Positions 43,172-53,123 are shown, numbered from the stretch's first letter. The stretch: 64,000 bases of DNA from Dyadobacter sp. CY347 (GCF_021502655.1 NZ_JAKFFT010000004.1:1364001-1428000); one strand, 5' to 3'. A program made the numbers and translations. The notes: generated by a model from the letters alone, not told the origin.

Positions 43172-44899
43172 TTAATAACCTGGATTCTGTTTCAGGTTCG
43201 GTGAAGTATTCAGCACATTCTGGCCGATCGGGAAAATGTCCGTGTGGTTATCGGTATCCGGTTTTTTATCCCACCAGCTTCCGGTGCTGAACACGCCCCA
43301 ACGGATCAGGTCCGTTCTTCTTCTGCCTTCTGCCAGGAATTCACGCATCCATTCGTCGAGCATTTCCTGGTCGGTAAGCTCACTGCCGTTAGCTTTGTAA
43401 AGGCTTGGCGAGCCGGAAGGATAATTGCGTTTGCGGACCGTATTAAGCAATGTCGCAGCTGCCGCTTTGTTACCTGCACGATATTTACATTCAGCCAGCG
43501 CATAATAGATTTCCGCGAAACGGATTTCGGCATAAGCCGATGAAATTTTGTTCTGGTCGTCGCTTGGGTAGAAAGGATATTTCACCGGGTAAAGGCCCGA
43601 ATTGTTGTCGGCATTGTTCATGTTTGAAACCTTATCTGCGATTTTGGTGCCTGGTTTTGCATCCAGGAATTTACCAACCTGATCACGCAGGAACAGGGGA
43701 TACGGGCCTTTGAAACCTCTTACCGTATCTTGCTTGCCCGCTGCATTCCTGTAAGGCAGATAGCCGTACAGGAACATTCCCTCACGCTTGCTGCCACCCA
43801 GGTTTTTGTATTTTTTCAAACGCAGGTCATCCTTGTATTTTTGAAACTTAATAAATGGTTTTCCCAAAGCAAAGCTGTATTCAACGCTATCCACGTCGCG
43901 GCCTGGTTGCAGGGCAAATTTCGGGTTGGCATTGCCGAAGTCGGTGAATCCGAAATAGCTTGGTGCCAGATTAGGAAGCATCCAGAAATACATGCCGCCG
44001 TCATACTGCCAGTGCGTTTGTGCAAAGCTGCCGGGGAATCCGAAGATAGTTTCTTTCGAAGTCGGGTTGGTATAATCAAATGGTGCATCCCAGCGTGTTT
44101 CCAATGCATAGTCACCATGTTTTCCGTCGATGATCTCCTGTGCGAGTGTTTCACAATCTTTGAAACGGTCGGTTCCGGTGTAAACCTTTGCATTTAAATA
44201 CAAACGGACCAGCAGCGAAGCCGCGCCGCCTTTTGTCCAGCGTCCTACCACATTATTGCCCAATGTCGTGTTGGTCGAAAGCTTGGGAAGCGCATCTTTC
44301 AGTTCCTGCTCGATAAATGCAAATGCTTCCTGCGGGGTCGCCTGCGCGCCGCCTTCGGTCTGGCCTTTTACTTTGGTAACAATAACAATGTTCCTGTAAA
44401 AATCGAGCAAACGAATGTTCAGCCAGGCACGGAGCACTTTTAATTCCGCGATCATGCCGTCGAGTTCTTCACGTGTCATGTCAAATTTTGACGGATCCGT
44501 AATGCCTTCCAAATCTTCCAATGAGTTGGTTGCCAGCGTCACGCCTCCGTAAAGTGCGTTCCAGGCATCGCTTGTAAAGCCGTCCTGCGGGGTCCAGGTA
44601 TGGTAATGTACGCGCTGGTATTGTCCGCCGTCGAACCAGTCGCCCTGGCGGTTTGGCGTCATCATTTCGTCCGAGCTGTTTTCCTGCAGCATAAATGTAC
44701 CGCCGCCCTGAATGCTCCAGTAACTGTGTTCGAACGCCCGCAAGAAGTCGCGCGTTACGTCATCCCGCGTTTGCAGGAAGTTTTCGGAAGTAATCCGGTC
44801 GTATAGTTCTTCGTCCAGGTTTGTGCAGCCCGCCGTCACCGACAGCAGCGCACAGGCAGCAAACCGGAGCATGTATTTTGAAATATGATTTCTTTTCAT
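43172..44899 (-). CDS. SusD/RagB-family surface lipoprotein
   Basis: A 575-residue SusD-family protein. The signal peptide ends at a lipobox VTAGC (Cys near residue 25), followed by TNLDEELYDRITSENF, the usual start of the mature chain. TPR-like helices and the C-terminal signature WMREFLAEGRRRTDLIRWGV and LNTSPNLKQNPGY are present. It caps the SusC channel and binds the substrate, normally a glycan, at the cell surface. It lies 19 bases downstream of susC and 11 bases upstream of the dehydrogenase-like gene, in one operon. Ligand unknown. Confidence 0.93.
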   Translation of the reverse strand: MKRNHISKYMLRFAACALLSVTAGCTNLDEELYDRITSENFLQTRDDVTRDFLRAFEHSYWSIQGGGTFMLQENSSDEMMTPNRQGDWFDGGQYQRVHYHTWTPQDGFTSDAWNALYGGVTLATNSLEDLEGITDPSKFDMTREELDGMIAELKVLRAWLNIRLLDFYRNIVIVTKVKGQTEGGAQATPQEAFAFIEQELKDALPKLSTNTTLGNNVVGRWTKGGAASLLVRLYLNAKVYTGTDRFKDCETLAQEIIDGKHGDYALETRWDAPFDYTNPTSKETIFGFPGSFAQTHWQYDGGMYFWMLPNLAPSYFGFTDFGNANPKFALQPGRDVDSVEYSFALGKPFIKFQKYKDDLRLKKYKNLGGSKREGMFLYGYLPYRNAAGKQDTVRGFKGPYPLFLRDQVGKFLDAKPGTKIADKVSNMNNADNNSGLYPVKYPFYPSDDQNKISSAYAEIRFAEIYYALAECKYRAGNKAAAATLLNTVRKRNYPSGSPSLYKANGSELTDQEMLDEWMREFLAEGRRRTDLIRWGVFSTGSWWDKKPDTDNHTDIFPIGQNVLNTSPNLKQNPGY

Positions 44900-44918
44900 T
44901 TTGAATTAAATCAGCGAA

Positions 44919-47900
44919 TTAGAATGTAAGTTGTAAGCCCAGCAACAGCTGCGTTGTCGAAGGATAGTAGTCCAGCGTACCATTGTTGTCGCCATTGGTG
45001 CGAATGCCAGGATAAAGTCCGTTCACCTGGATCAGGTCAGGATCGCCGCCTGTGAACTTCGTGAATGTTGCCAGGTTTCTGGTGGTCGCATAAATCCGCG
45101 CCGACTGCATGAATTTGGTTTTCAGCGGCAGCGTATAGCTCAGCGTAATGTTGTCGATCTTCAAAAATCCACCTGGTTCCAGGAAGTAATCCGAAAGCGA
45201 CGAATAAGTGGAAGTGCTCGTCAGCTTCGAATATTTGCTGCCGTCGTACGCGGATGTAAGCACATTCGCATTTTCCTGGGCAGCCGGAGTTCCCAGATAG
45301 AATGCATACGTGTTGAAAAGCTTGTAGCCGAATGCACCGCGAAGGAACACGCTCAGATCCCAGTTTTTGTATCTAAATGAGTTGGTAATCCCTGTTGTAA
45401 ACTTAGGAAGACCATTTCCGACAAATTGCTTATCATCGTTATTGGCTTCGTTGGCAGGCACGATGTCCCCATTCCTGTTGTAAACCAGCAATGCACCGTT
45501 GTCGTTTACACCCGCAGATTTAAGCGCATAAAAACCTCCGATCCGCTGATCTTCCTGCAAACGCTGGATGGTTCCTGGGCTTCCGGGTGCAGGCATGCCC
45601 ACAACGTCAACGAACTTTTGTCCTTTATACAAATCGTTGGAGAACGAAACGAATTTGTTGTCGTTCCAGGCGCCGGTAATGCCCAGGTTATAGCTGAAGT
45701 CCTCCTTGTTAATGACCGTTGCATTCAATTGCAGTTCCACGCCCGTATTCCGCATTGTTCCTACGTTGGCAAATGTCTGCCCCTGAATGTTCGGGGGATT
45801 AGGCACATTGTAGTTCCCCAGCAGATCCTTGTTCGTGCGCACATAGTAATTGATGCTACCATTGATCTTATTGCTGAAAAGCTCAAAGTCAACACCCGCA
45901 TTGAAATTGACTGCTTTTTCCCAGCGCAGGTTGTAGTTGGTGTTTTGGTTTGGTCCCCACACCTGGTAAGGACTGCCGTTAAACGGATAGTAACCATAGC
46001 CGCCATAGGTGTCCAGGGATTTATAGCTGTCAAAATCCTGGTTACCCGTCTCACCGTAATCCGCGCGCACTTTCAATTCATTTAACCAGGGAATGTCTTT
46101 CAAAAAGCTTTCCTGCGTCACGCGCCATGCCAGCGATGCAGCCGGGAAATATCCCCATTTGTTGTCATAGCCGAATTTGGAAGAACCTTCGCGGCGAAGA
46201 CTGGCAGACAGGTAATATTTCTGGTCAAAATCATAATTCAAACGTCCGAAGAAGGCAATCAGCTTCGAAGTGTTTTTGTAAGAGGCTACACCGTTAACGC
46301 CTTCTTCCAAATTCCATAATCCGGTTCCCAGGCCATTGTAAGTAAGCACATCCGAGGGGAATTTCTCGTTGGCAGCATCGAAACCTGAGTTTGTAAATGC
46401 CTGGTAAGAATAACCTGCAAGCAGCTTGATGGAATGTTTGTCAAGGTCAAGGAAATAATTTCCCAACCATTCCAGGCTCTTCTGATCGTTTTCTTCTAAA
46501 AATTGCCTCGCCGTGTTCCGCTTGTTCCCGTTGATAACCGTCGTATTGTTGGATGGCGTAAACCAGAATTTCCGCAGCGATTTGCTAACTTCTCCGAATG
46601 TTATCGTCGTGTTCAGGTTCTCAAGAATGTTCCATTTCGCAGATCCGTTCATGTCCAGTAATTTGAGTTCCTGATCGCGGACCACGGTTTTGGCATTTTC
46701 AACAGGGTTATTCGCAAAAAAACCGGAGTTAATGTAGTTGTAGCGACCGGCTGAATCCCGTACTGAAACGGTTGGGTTCAATGTCAATGCATAATTGAAA
46801 CCGCTGTAATCCGCTTCGCTGGTTTTGGCATAACGCGGCGCTACGCTGAATGTCAATGCAAACATGTCGTTTGCGGTGGTGTGATTAATGTTCACACGGC
46901 CACCGTATTCTCTTTTTCCGGCACGAAGGTCAACACCCTGCGCATCGCGGAAATCCACCGAGCTGAAATAATTCGTCTTACCATTTCCTCCTGAAAACTG
47001 CAATGTATGCTTGTGCGAAAATGATGGCTGACGGCTTACTTCCTTCATCCAGTCTGTATTTCCGCCAAAATCAACGCCGCGTTTGTTCGCCAGGAACTGA
47101 TCTTTGGACAACACTTCAAGCTGGTTGCTCAGATAATCGAAAGTGGTGTAACCATCGTAAAATAAACGCGATTCGGCTGAGCCTTTTTTCGTGGTGATCA
47201 CGATAACCCCGTTGCTTCCACGCGTTCCGTAGATCGCCGAAGCCGCGCCGCCTTTCAGCACATCGATGGATTCGATCTCATTTTGGTTAATGTTATCAAT
47301 GTTACCGCCCGGAATTCCATTGATCACATACAATGGTCCCAAGCCTGCGCTGCGGGAGGATGCACCACGCAGCTGAATGTTGGGTGAGGAGTTAGGATCC
47401 GCCGGAGAAGTGTTGGTTACCGAAAGTCCGGCCACCTTACCCTGAATCGCCATCAGCGGGTTGTTACTGCCCACACGGAGCAGATCCGAGGACGATAAAT
47501 GCGTGATCGCGCTCGAAACTTCTCTTTTATTCAAAGATCCATATCCGATCACGACCACTTCGTTAAGGGTTTTTTGATCTTCTGCCAATGTGACATCCAC
47601 ATTCGACTTGTTGGTAACATCTACATCCTGAGCAACGTAACCTACGCTCGAAACCGTGATGGCTTTGGCGCCCGCCGAAAGTTGTATTGTAAACTTTCCT
47701 TCCGCGTCGGTCGTGGTTCCGTTGGATGTTCCTTTTTCAACTACCGAAACGCCAGGCAGCGCTCCTTGTTTATCAGTAACTTTACCAGTAAGTGCGGTGC
47801 CCGTCTGCGCCTGGGCTACACCGGACATGGCACAAAGCAGGCCCAAAAACATCGCCATCGCAGTCTTTGCAGACCAGCGCATGAACGCCTGCTTTTTAGC

Positions 47901-47933
47901 AACTTGTGCCGGTTTGTACAAATTATTTTTCAT
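44919..47933 (-). CDS. SusC/RagA-family TonB-dependent transporter
   Basis: A 1004-residue outer-membrane transporter. It has a long signal peptide (MKNNLYKPAQVAKKQAFMRW... to AQAQ), a CarboxypepD_reg-like domain (about 47-125), the SusC TonB-box region (NEVVVIGYGSLNKREVSSAI), a plug (SIDVLKGGAASAIYGTRGSN) and a barrel of about 22 strands ending TQLLLGLQLTF. It imports oligosaccharides or similar ligands together with SusD. The hybrid regulator gene is divergent, with 246 bases between them; the shared promoter region contains the CTTATTTAAACT box. Substrate cannot be read from the sequence; the only accessory gene encodes an oxidoreductase. Confidence 0.95.
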   Translation of the reverse strand: MKNNLYKPAQVAKKQAFMRWSAKTAMAMFLGLLCAMSGVAQAQTGTALTGKVTDKQGALPGVSVVEKGTSNGTTTDAEGKFTIQLSAGAKAITVSSVGYVAQDVDVTNKSNVDVTLAEDQKTLNEVVVIGYGSLNKREVSSAITHLSSSDLLRVGSNNPLMAIQGKVAGLSVTNTSPADPNSSPNIQLRGASSRSAGLGPLYVINGIPGGNIDNINQNEIESIDVLKGGAASAIYGTRGSNGVIVITTKKGSAESRLFYDGYTTFDYLSNQLEVLSKDQFLANKRGVDFGGNTDWMKEVSRQPSFSHKHTLQFSGGNGKTNYFSSVDFRDAQGVDLRAGKREYGGRVNINHTTANDMFALTFSVAPRYAKTSEADYSGFNYALTLNPTVSVRDSAGRYNYINSGFFANNPVENAKTVVRDQELKLLDMNGSAKWNILENLNTTITFGEVSKSLRKFWFTPSNNTTVINGNKRNTARQFLEENDQKSLEWLGNYFLDLDKHSIKLLAGYSYQAFTNSGFDAANEKFPSDVLTYNGLGTGLWNLEEGVNGVASYKNTSKLIAFFGRLNYDFDQKYYLSASLRREGSSKFGYDNKWGYFPAASLAWRVTQESFLKDIPWLNELKVRADYGETGNQDFDSYKSLDTYGGYGYYPFNGSPYQVWGPNQNTNYNLRWEKAVNFNAGVDFELFSNKINGSINYYVRTNKDLLGNYNVPNPPNIQGQTFANVGTMRNTGVELQLNATVINKEDFSYNLGITGAWNDNKFVSFSNDLYKGQKFVDVVGMPAPGSPGTIQRLQEDQRIGGFYALKSAGVNDNGALLVYNRNGDIVPANEANNDDKQFVGNGLPKFTTGITNSFRYKNWDLSVFLRGAFGYKLFNTYAFYLGTPAAQENANVLTSAYDGSKYSKLTSTSTYSSLSDYFLEPGGFLKIDNITLSYTLPLKTKFMQSARIYATTRNLATFTKFTGGDPDLIQVNGLYPGIRTNGDNNGTLDYYPSTTQLLLGLQLTF

Positions 47934-47997
47934 TAAAATTGTTGTTTAAGTAGGTTTGAAACTCGCCGACTTGTTACTATCTGATTAATTAATTGGA

Positions 47998-48009
47998 CTT
48001 ATTTAAACT
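47998..48009 (-). promoter_or_regulatory. Shared 12-bp box, copy D (11 of 12 positions)
   Basis: The minus strand reads AGTTTAAATAAG, one change from the AGTCTAAATAAG box of the xusABC-like genes. It lies about 65-76 bases upstream of susC, close to the distance of copy B from its gene. Confidence 0.3.
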
Positions 48010-48179
48010 GCCGCGAAGTTCCTTCTTTGTTCATTAATGAAATGATCTGTGAGTCTCAATTTTAGATCAAAATGTCTCAACTATAATTTTTGTTATTTAT
48101 CAGTGATTTTGCAGGGATATATTTATAAAATGTTTAATCAGAATCTAGTCGGCACATTGCCTGGCTTTGGTCCGATGCT

Positions 48180-51100
48180 TTGGTGAAAAATCTAATTTAT
48201 ACGTTCTGCTGCCTGTTTTTCTTCCTGACCAGCCACGGCCAGGACGTTCCGTATTATTTCAAAAATTACAAGGTTTCCGACGGCCTTTCCGGCAACACGA
48301 CGGGCGACATTGTCCAGGATAAAAAGGGCTTCATCTGGATCGCCAGCCGCAACGGCCTCAACCGGTTTGACGGCAATGCATTCAAGATTTTCAGGAGCAT
48401 ACAGGGCGACTCCGCAAGCCTGGGCAGCAACTCGGTTTTTTCGTTGTACGAGGATCACAATGAAAAGTTATGGATCGGCACGCATAAGGGCATTTACATT
48501 TACGACCCGGTTGCTGACCGGTTTCAACCTTTCCGGCTGATTCCCTCAGGCGAAGTGCGCGTCATCCGCGGCGATAAAGTGGGAGGCGTCTGGATCATTT
48601 CCGATAACCAGCTTTACCGGTTCGATTCCAAAACCGGGAAGGTTAAAGCACTTCCCAATGCGGATAACACGGTTTCTATTCACGTTTCGAAAGGCGGCAA
48701 AGTGTGGGTAGCCAGCAGCAATGGCACCATTCGCTGTTACAGTCCGGAAAAGGGTAACATTGCTGAGTACAGCCTTGCAGGCCGTGTGGATGAGATTTTT
48801 TCGAATATGCGCATGCAATCGGTTTCGGATTCCACGCTGCTGATCGGGAATATGAAGCGGATCATGCTGTTCAATTTCCGGTCCGGCGAATTGTCCGACG
48901 TTTCCGCGCAAACCGGCCAGAAGGAGGACATTTACATTCACACATTCTTTGAAAACCGGAAGGGTGAATATTGGCTGGGCTCGGAGTCGGGGCTGTATAT
49001 CCTGGATCTGAAAAAGAAGAAAATGGATCAGATCGTTAAGGAAAAATACAACGCCTATTCGATCACAGACAACATTATCAATGCCATTTTCAAGGATAGG
49101 GAAGGCGGCATATGGGTCAGCACGCAGTTTGGCGGCGTCAATTATTATTCATCGGAATTCAACCATTTTCAAAAATATTTCCAGCAGCCAGGCAACAGCA
49201 TCAGCGGCAATCTGATCCATGAGATTACCAAAGATCAACACGGCAAACTCTGGATCGGGACCGAAGACGCCGGCCTCAATCAGCTCGATCTGAAAACCCG
49301 AACATTCAGATCTTTTCTACCCGACGGGAAAAAAGGCAGCATTGCTTACCGTAACCTGCACGGTCTGGTAGCCGACGGGAATGAGCTGTGGATAGGCACC
49401 TATGAGCATGGATTGGATGTGATGGACCTGAAAACCAACAAGGTCGTGCGGCATTACAGCACCAGTATGCCCAATACTTTTGGCAGTAATTTCATCGTCA
49501 CTTTGTACAAAACGCGTGAATCGGACATTCTGGTAGGCACCTGGTCGGGCTTGTTCAAGTATAACCGAAAGACGGACGATTTTACGCAGATGAAGTTCTT
49601 TAATGCGCAGGTCCAGAGCATTCATGAGGATAAGCAGGGCACGCTCTGGGTGGCTAGCTACGGCGGGGGGATTTTTTATTTTAATCCAAAAACAAACAAA
49701 AAAGGCAGGATACAATATGAGGCAGGCAAAAACAACGGCTTGCCTGATAATTACATTAACAGCCTCTACCAAAGCAAGAATGGCGATTTCTGGTTTTGCA
49801 CCGAGCATGGCTTGTCCCGATACAACCCTATTTCACAAAAATTCAAAAATTACCGCATTGAGGACGGCCTGCCTGACAACCAGGTTTTCAGGGTTTTGGA
49901 AGATGAGGCCGGGAACTGCTGGATTTCAACTTCGCGCGGCCTTTCAATGCTGGATCCAAAGACTGGAAAATTTACCAATTACAACGAAGCCAACGGACTG
50001 CCCAGCGAGCAGTTTAACTATAATTCTGCCTATAAAAATGATGACGGCACCTTGTTTTTCGGCACAGTAGCAGGCCTGATCAGCTTCAAGCCGAAGACAT
50101 TTGTGAAGAACGCCTATATGCCGCCGGTTTACATTACGGGCATTCAGTCCAACAACCAGGAACTCCGCATCGGCGGCAAGGATTCACCGTTAAAACAATC
50201 GCCGGTTTACGCAAAATCGATCCGGCTGCCTTATGACCGTTCCAATCTGACATTCGATGTGGCCGCGCTCAGTTATGTGATCCCGCAGATGAACCGTTAT
50301 ATGTATCAGATGGAGGGGCTTGACAATGAGTGGCTTAATGTGAGCAACAACAGAAAAATCTATTTTTCAAAACTCCCGCCGGGCAATTATGTGTTAAGGA
50401 TAAAGGGGTCGAACAATGATCTGCTGTGGAATAGCCGTGAAACGCGGCTTAACATTGAAATCTTGCCTCCCTGGTGGGCTACGGTCTGGGCCTATTTGTT
50501 CTATGCAGCATTTACAACAGCCATTGTGCTGACCCTTTTGCGCTACTACCATCTGGCGGTAACGGAGAAGAATAAACGTGAGATTGATACGATCCAGATC
50601 GGGAAGGAACGCGAAATTTATAATGCTAAAATTGATTTTTTTACCAACGTTGCCCACGAAATCAGAACGCCGCTAACGCTTATCAAAATGCCGCTGGACA
50701 AGTTGCTTGCCGACAAAACCGCCGGTGCGGAAACATTTGAGAACCTGAATATGATCAATAAAAATACCAATCGCCTCATTGACCTGACCAATCAGCTGCT
50801 TGATTTCAGGAAGGCCGAGGCGAATAATTTTAGTCTGAATTTTACAAAAACAGACATGAACGAGCTGCTGAGCGATGTCTTTACTACTTTCAGGCCGGCA
50901 GCCGAACAGAAGAACTTAACCTACAACATCGAACTTCCCCGCATTACTTTGAATGCTTTTGTAGACATTGAAGCTTGTAAAAAGATCATCAGCAACCTGA
51001 TCAACAATGCAATTAAGTATGCCGATCATTCGGTTAAGGTCAGGCTTTTGCCATTCAGCAGCGATGATCTGCTCTTTCATATCGAGTTTACGAACGATGG

Positions 51101-52154
51101 CCTGATCATTGGTGATGACGAAAAGGAGAAGATCTTCGAGCCATTCTACCGCGTGGAAGCCAGCCAGAAACAGGAGGGGACCGGCATTGGCCTTCCGCTG
51201 TCACGATCACTTGCAGAGCTCCACAAAGGCAGTCTGGAACTGAAACACAGGGATATGCAGTCCAATACATTCCTGCTTTCACTGCCGATCCACCAGGATT
51301 ATGAAATGGACTTGAAAGGCTTGAATGAGGAAATTCCGGGTGATTTTCTGGTAGCAAACGGGCAGGATGATGCCGCCGATCCAGCCAGGCCTGTCGTCCT
51401 GATCGTGGAAGACAATGTTGAAATTCTCGGATATCTGAGCCGCGAGCTGAGCGCTTCTTACCATGTGATGCGTGCCCTGGACGGTCAGCAGGCTATTGAG
51501 ATTTTGCAGCATGAGAATGTTCACCTGGTGATCAGCGACATTATGATGCCGGTTATGGACGGCATTGAATTGTGTAAAAAGATCAAAAACGACGTGCAGT
51601 TCAGCCACATTCCGATCATTCTTCTGACTGCCAAAAACTCGATCAATTCCCGGATCGAAGGGCTGGAAGTAGGGGCGGACGCCTACATTGAAAAGCCGTT
51701 TTCACTGGACCATCTGGCTGCGCAAATCACCAATCTGATCAACAACCGAAACATTATCAAGGAATATTTCGCCCGCTCGCCGCTCACGCACATCCGGGGC
51801 ATCGCATTCTCGACGGCGGATAAGCAGTTTTTGGAACAACTAAACACCATCATCGGCAAGCGGATCGCAGACAGCAACCTTGACGTGGACTTGCTGTCGT
51901 CCCTGATGAACATGAGCCGGCCGACATTGTATCGCAAGATCAAAGGCATTTCAGATATGACGCCCAATGAGCTCATTAACCTGTCGCGACTGAAAAGGGC
52001 TGCCGAGTTGCTGGCTGAAAACAAATACAAGATCAACGAAGTGGCCGATATGGTCGGATACAGCATTCCAACCAACTTTTCGAGGGATTTTCAGAAGCAA
52101 TTCGGCATCAGCCCTTCCAATTACGTTCACGAACTGCGCGGGCGCAGCGTGTGA
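48180..52154 (+). CDS. Hybrid two-component system sensor/regulator (HTCS)
   Basis: A 1324-residue one-protein two-component system. It has a signal peptide (YTFCCLFFFLTSHGQ), Reg_prop propeller repeats (about 30-640) with motifs such as KGFIWIASRNGLNRFDG, a Y_Y_Y domain (about 690-765), a membrane helix (about 775-795), HisKA with His near 826 (NVAHEIRTPLTLIKM) and HATPase. These are followed by a receiver with Asp near 1120 (ISDIMMPVMDGIEL) and an AraC-type HTH (INEVADMVGYSIPTNFSRDF). Translation starts at TTG 48180 or GTG 48183; an ATG at 48175 is out of frame. It presumably senses a periplasmic oligosaccharide and activates the divergent susCD operon. Confidence 0.95.
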   Translation: MVKNLIYTFCCLFFFLTSHGQDVPYYFKNYKVSDGLSGNTTGDIVQDKKGFIWIASRNGLNRFDGNAFKIFRSIQGDSASLGSNSVFSLYEDHNEKLWIGTHKGIYIYDPVADRFQPFRLIPSGEVRVIRGDKVGGVWIISDNQLYRFDSKTGKVKALPNADNTVSIHVSKGGKVWVASSNGTIRCYSPEKGNIAEYSLAGRVDEIFSNMRMQSVSDSTLLIGNMKRIMLFNFRSGELSDVSAQTGQKEDIYIHTFFENRKGEYWLGSESGLYILDLKKKKMDQIVKEKYNAYSITDNIINAIFKDREGGIWVSTQFGGVNYYSSEFNHFQKYFQQPGNSISGNLIHEITKDQHGKLWIGTEDAGLNQLDLKTRTFRSFLPDGKKGSIAYRNLHGLVADGNELWIGTYEHGLDVMDLKTNKVVRHYSTSMPNTFGSNFIVTLYKTRESDILVGTWSGLFKYNRKTDDFTQMKFFNAQVQSIHEDKQGTLWVASYGGGIFYFNPKTNKKGRIQYEAGKNNGLPDNYINSLYQSKNGDFWFCTEHGLSRYNPISQKFKNYRIEDGLPDNQVFRVLEDEAGNCWISTSRGLSMLDPKTGKFTNYNEANGLPSEQFNYNSAYKNDDGTLFFGTVAGLISFKPKTFVKNAYMPPVYITGIQSNNQELRIGGKDSPLKQSPVYAKSIRLPYDRSNLTFDVAALSYVIPQMNRYMYQMEGLDNEWLNVSNNRKIYFSKLPPGNYVLRIKGSNNDLLWNSRETRLNIEILPPWWATVWAYLFYAAFTTAIVLTLLRYYHLAVTEKNKREIDTIQIGKEREIYNAKIDFFTNVAHEIRTPLTLIKMPLDKLLADKTAGAETFENLNMINKNTNRLIDLTNQLLDFRKAEANNFSLNFTKTDMNELLSDVFTTFRPAAEQKNLTYNIELPRITLNAFVDIEACKKIISNLINNAIKYADHSVKVRLLPFSSDDLLFHIEFTNDGLIIGDDEKEKIFEPFYRVEASQKQEGTGIGLPLSRSLAELHKGSLELKHRDMQSNTFLLSLPIHQDYEMDLKGLNEEIPGDFLVANGQDDAADPARPVVLIVEDNVEILGYLSRELSASYHVMRALDGQQAIEILQHENVHLVISDIMMPVMDGIELCKKIKNDVQFSHIPIILLTAKNSINSRIEGLEVGADAYIEKPFSLDHLAAQITNLINNRNIIKEYFARSPLTHIRGIAFSTADKQFLEQLNTIIGKRIADSNLDVDLLSSLMNMSRPTLYRKIKGISDMTPNELINLSRLKRAAELLAENKYKINEVADMVGYSIPTNFSRDFQKQFGISPSNYVHELRGRSV

Positions 52155-52172
52155 TCTTTGTTAATGAGAGGG

Positions 52173-52772
52173 TTAGGGTGCTTCCTTTTTTAAGATTCCT
52201 TTTTCAACGCTTTCATTGATCAGCTGCTCGGCATATTGCCAGATTGATTCGGAACCCTGCTGAATGATTTGCTTTTTGGCATACACCTTTTCATAACTGA
52301 CACCGAACTCCGTCCAGGTCCCGCCATTATTCGACGTGTTTTGAAGCAGCGGTTCCAGGCGGTCCATTGCCCTTGCAAATTTGGCTTCATTCGTTTGCCC
52401 TTCCTCAAACTCCTCCCAGATCGCTATCAGCTCATTTGCTTGATCCGCAGGCAATAATCCGAAGATCCGGTTTGCAGCCAGTCTTTCTTCGTCCGTATTG
52501 CTATGATTTTTTTGTGTGTCATATATAAATGTATCGCCCGCATCGATCTCGACAATATCGTGGATTAGCAGCATCTTGACCACTTTGAGCAAGTCAATGG
52601 GGAAGTTGGCATGCCCCGCCAGAACGATGGCCATCAGGGATAAATGCCAGCTATGCTCGGCATCATTTTCATTTCGGTCGCTATTAAACAGCTTCGTTTT
52701 GCGAAGGATATATTTAAGCTTGTCCACTTCCTTGATGAACTCGATTTGCTTGATCAGGTTGCTGATTTCCAT
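52173..52772 (-). CDS. HD-domain hydrolase (YfbR/HDDC2-like)
   Basis: A 199-residue HD-domain protein. The metal-binding residues are visible as NDAEHSWHLSLMAIVLA (first His), LLIHDIVEIDAGD (HD pair) and a later Asp. The pattern resembles 5'-deoxynucleotidases such as YfbR and human HDDC2. Likely a cytoplasmic nucleotide phosphohydrolase; exact substrate not predictable. It converges with the HTCS gene, with 18 bases between the stops, and its own start is a normal ATG at 52772. Not part of either flanking operon. Confidence 0.85.
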   Translation of the reverse strand: MEISNLIKQIEFIKEVDKLKYILRKTKLFNSDRNENDAEHSWHLSLMAIVLAGHANFPIDLLKVVKMLLIHDIVEIDAGDTFIYDTQKNHSNTDEERLAANRIFGLLPADQANELIAIWEEFEEGQTNEAKFARAMDRLEPLLQNTSNNGGTWTEFGVSYEKVYAKKQIIQQGSESIWQYAEQLINESVEKGILKKEAP

Positions 52773-52996
52773 ATTGTTAATGTTGAATTAAAACACTTGA
52801 TTTTTCCCGGTCATTTCTCTTCCGTAACCTGGCGGATGACGCGGAGCCAGTTCAGGCCAAGGATTTTTTTGAGAATATACCTCCAAAGCCCTTTAAAAAG
52901 CAAATAATGATCAAAAACTCGGAAATCCGCCCGGTGATGAAAAATTTTCGGCTTTTATTGGGTCAGCATTTGCACGAATAAAATATTTGCATAATA

Positions 52997-53026
52997 TTTG
53001 TCTATTAAGTTAGTAGAGTAATCTTG
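52997..53026 (+). promoter_or_regulatory. Bacteroidota-type promoter of the SusC-SoxC operon
   Basis: TTTG (52997-53000), an 18-base spacer, then TAATCTTG (53019-53026), one base off the TAnnTTTG consensus. The predicted transcript start is about 53032, exactly where the structured leader begins. Confidence 0.6.
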
Positions 53027-53032
53027 TTACCA

Positions 53033-53123
53033 CCAGCAGGATCTCAATTAAATATCCGCTTCTATTGAAGTGAATATTTAAACCGGCAACAATGGAAGCC
53101 TCCTCGGCCAAAGTTGATGCTGG
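53033..53123 (+). promoter_or_regulatory. Candidate three-helix-junction 5' leader of the sulfur-linked SusCD operon
   Basis: P1 is CCAGCA (53033-53038) with TGCTGG (53118-53123). Inside it lies P2, TTAAATAT (53048-53055) with ATATTTAA (53074-53081), then an internal loop, then GCTTC/GAAGT (53058-53062 with 53067-53071) closing a UAUU loop. P3 follows, CAAC/GTTG (53087-53090 with 53113-53116), with an inner GCC/GGC. The predicted transcript starts at P1. The susC ATG is about 150 bases downstream. By eye it does not fit SAM-I, SAM-II, TPP or cobalamin aptamers. Confidence 0.45.
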
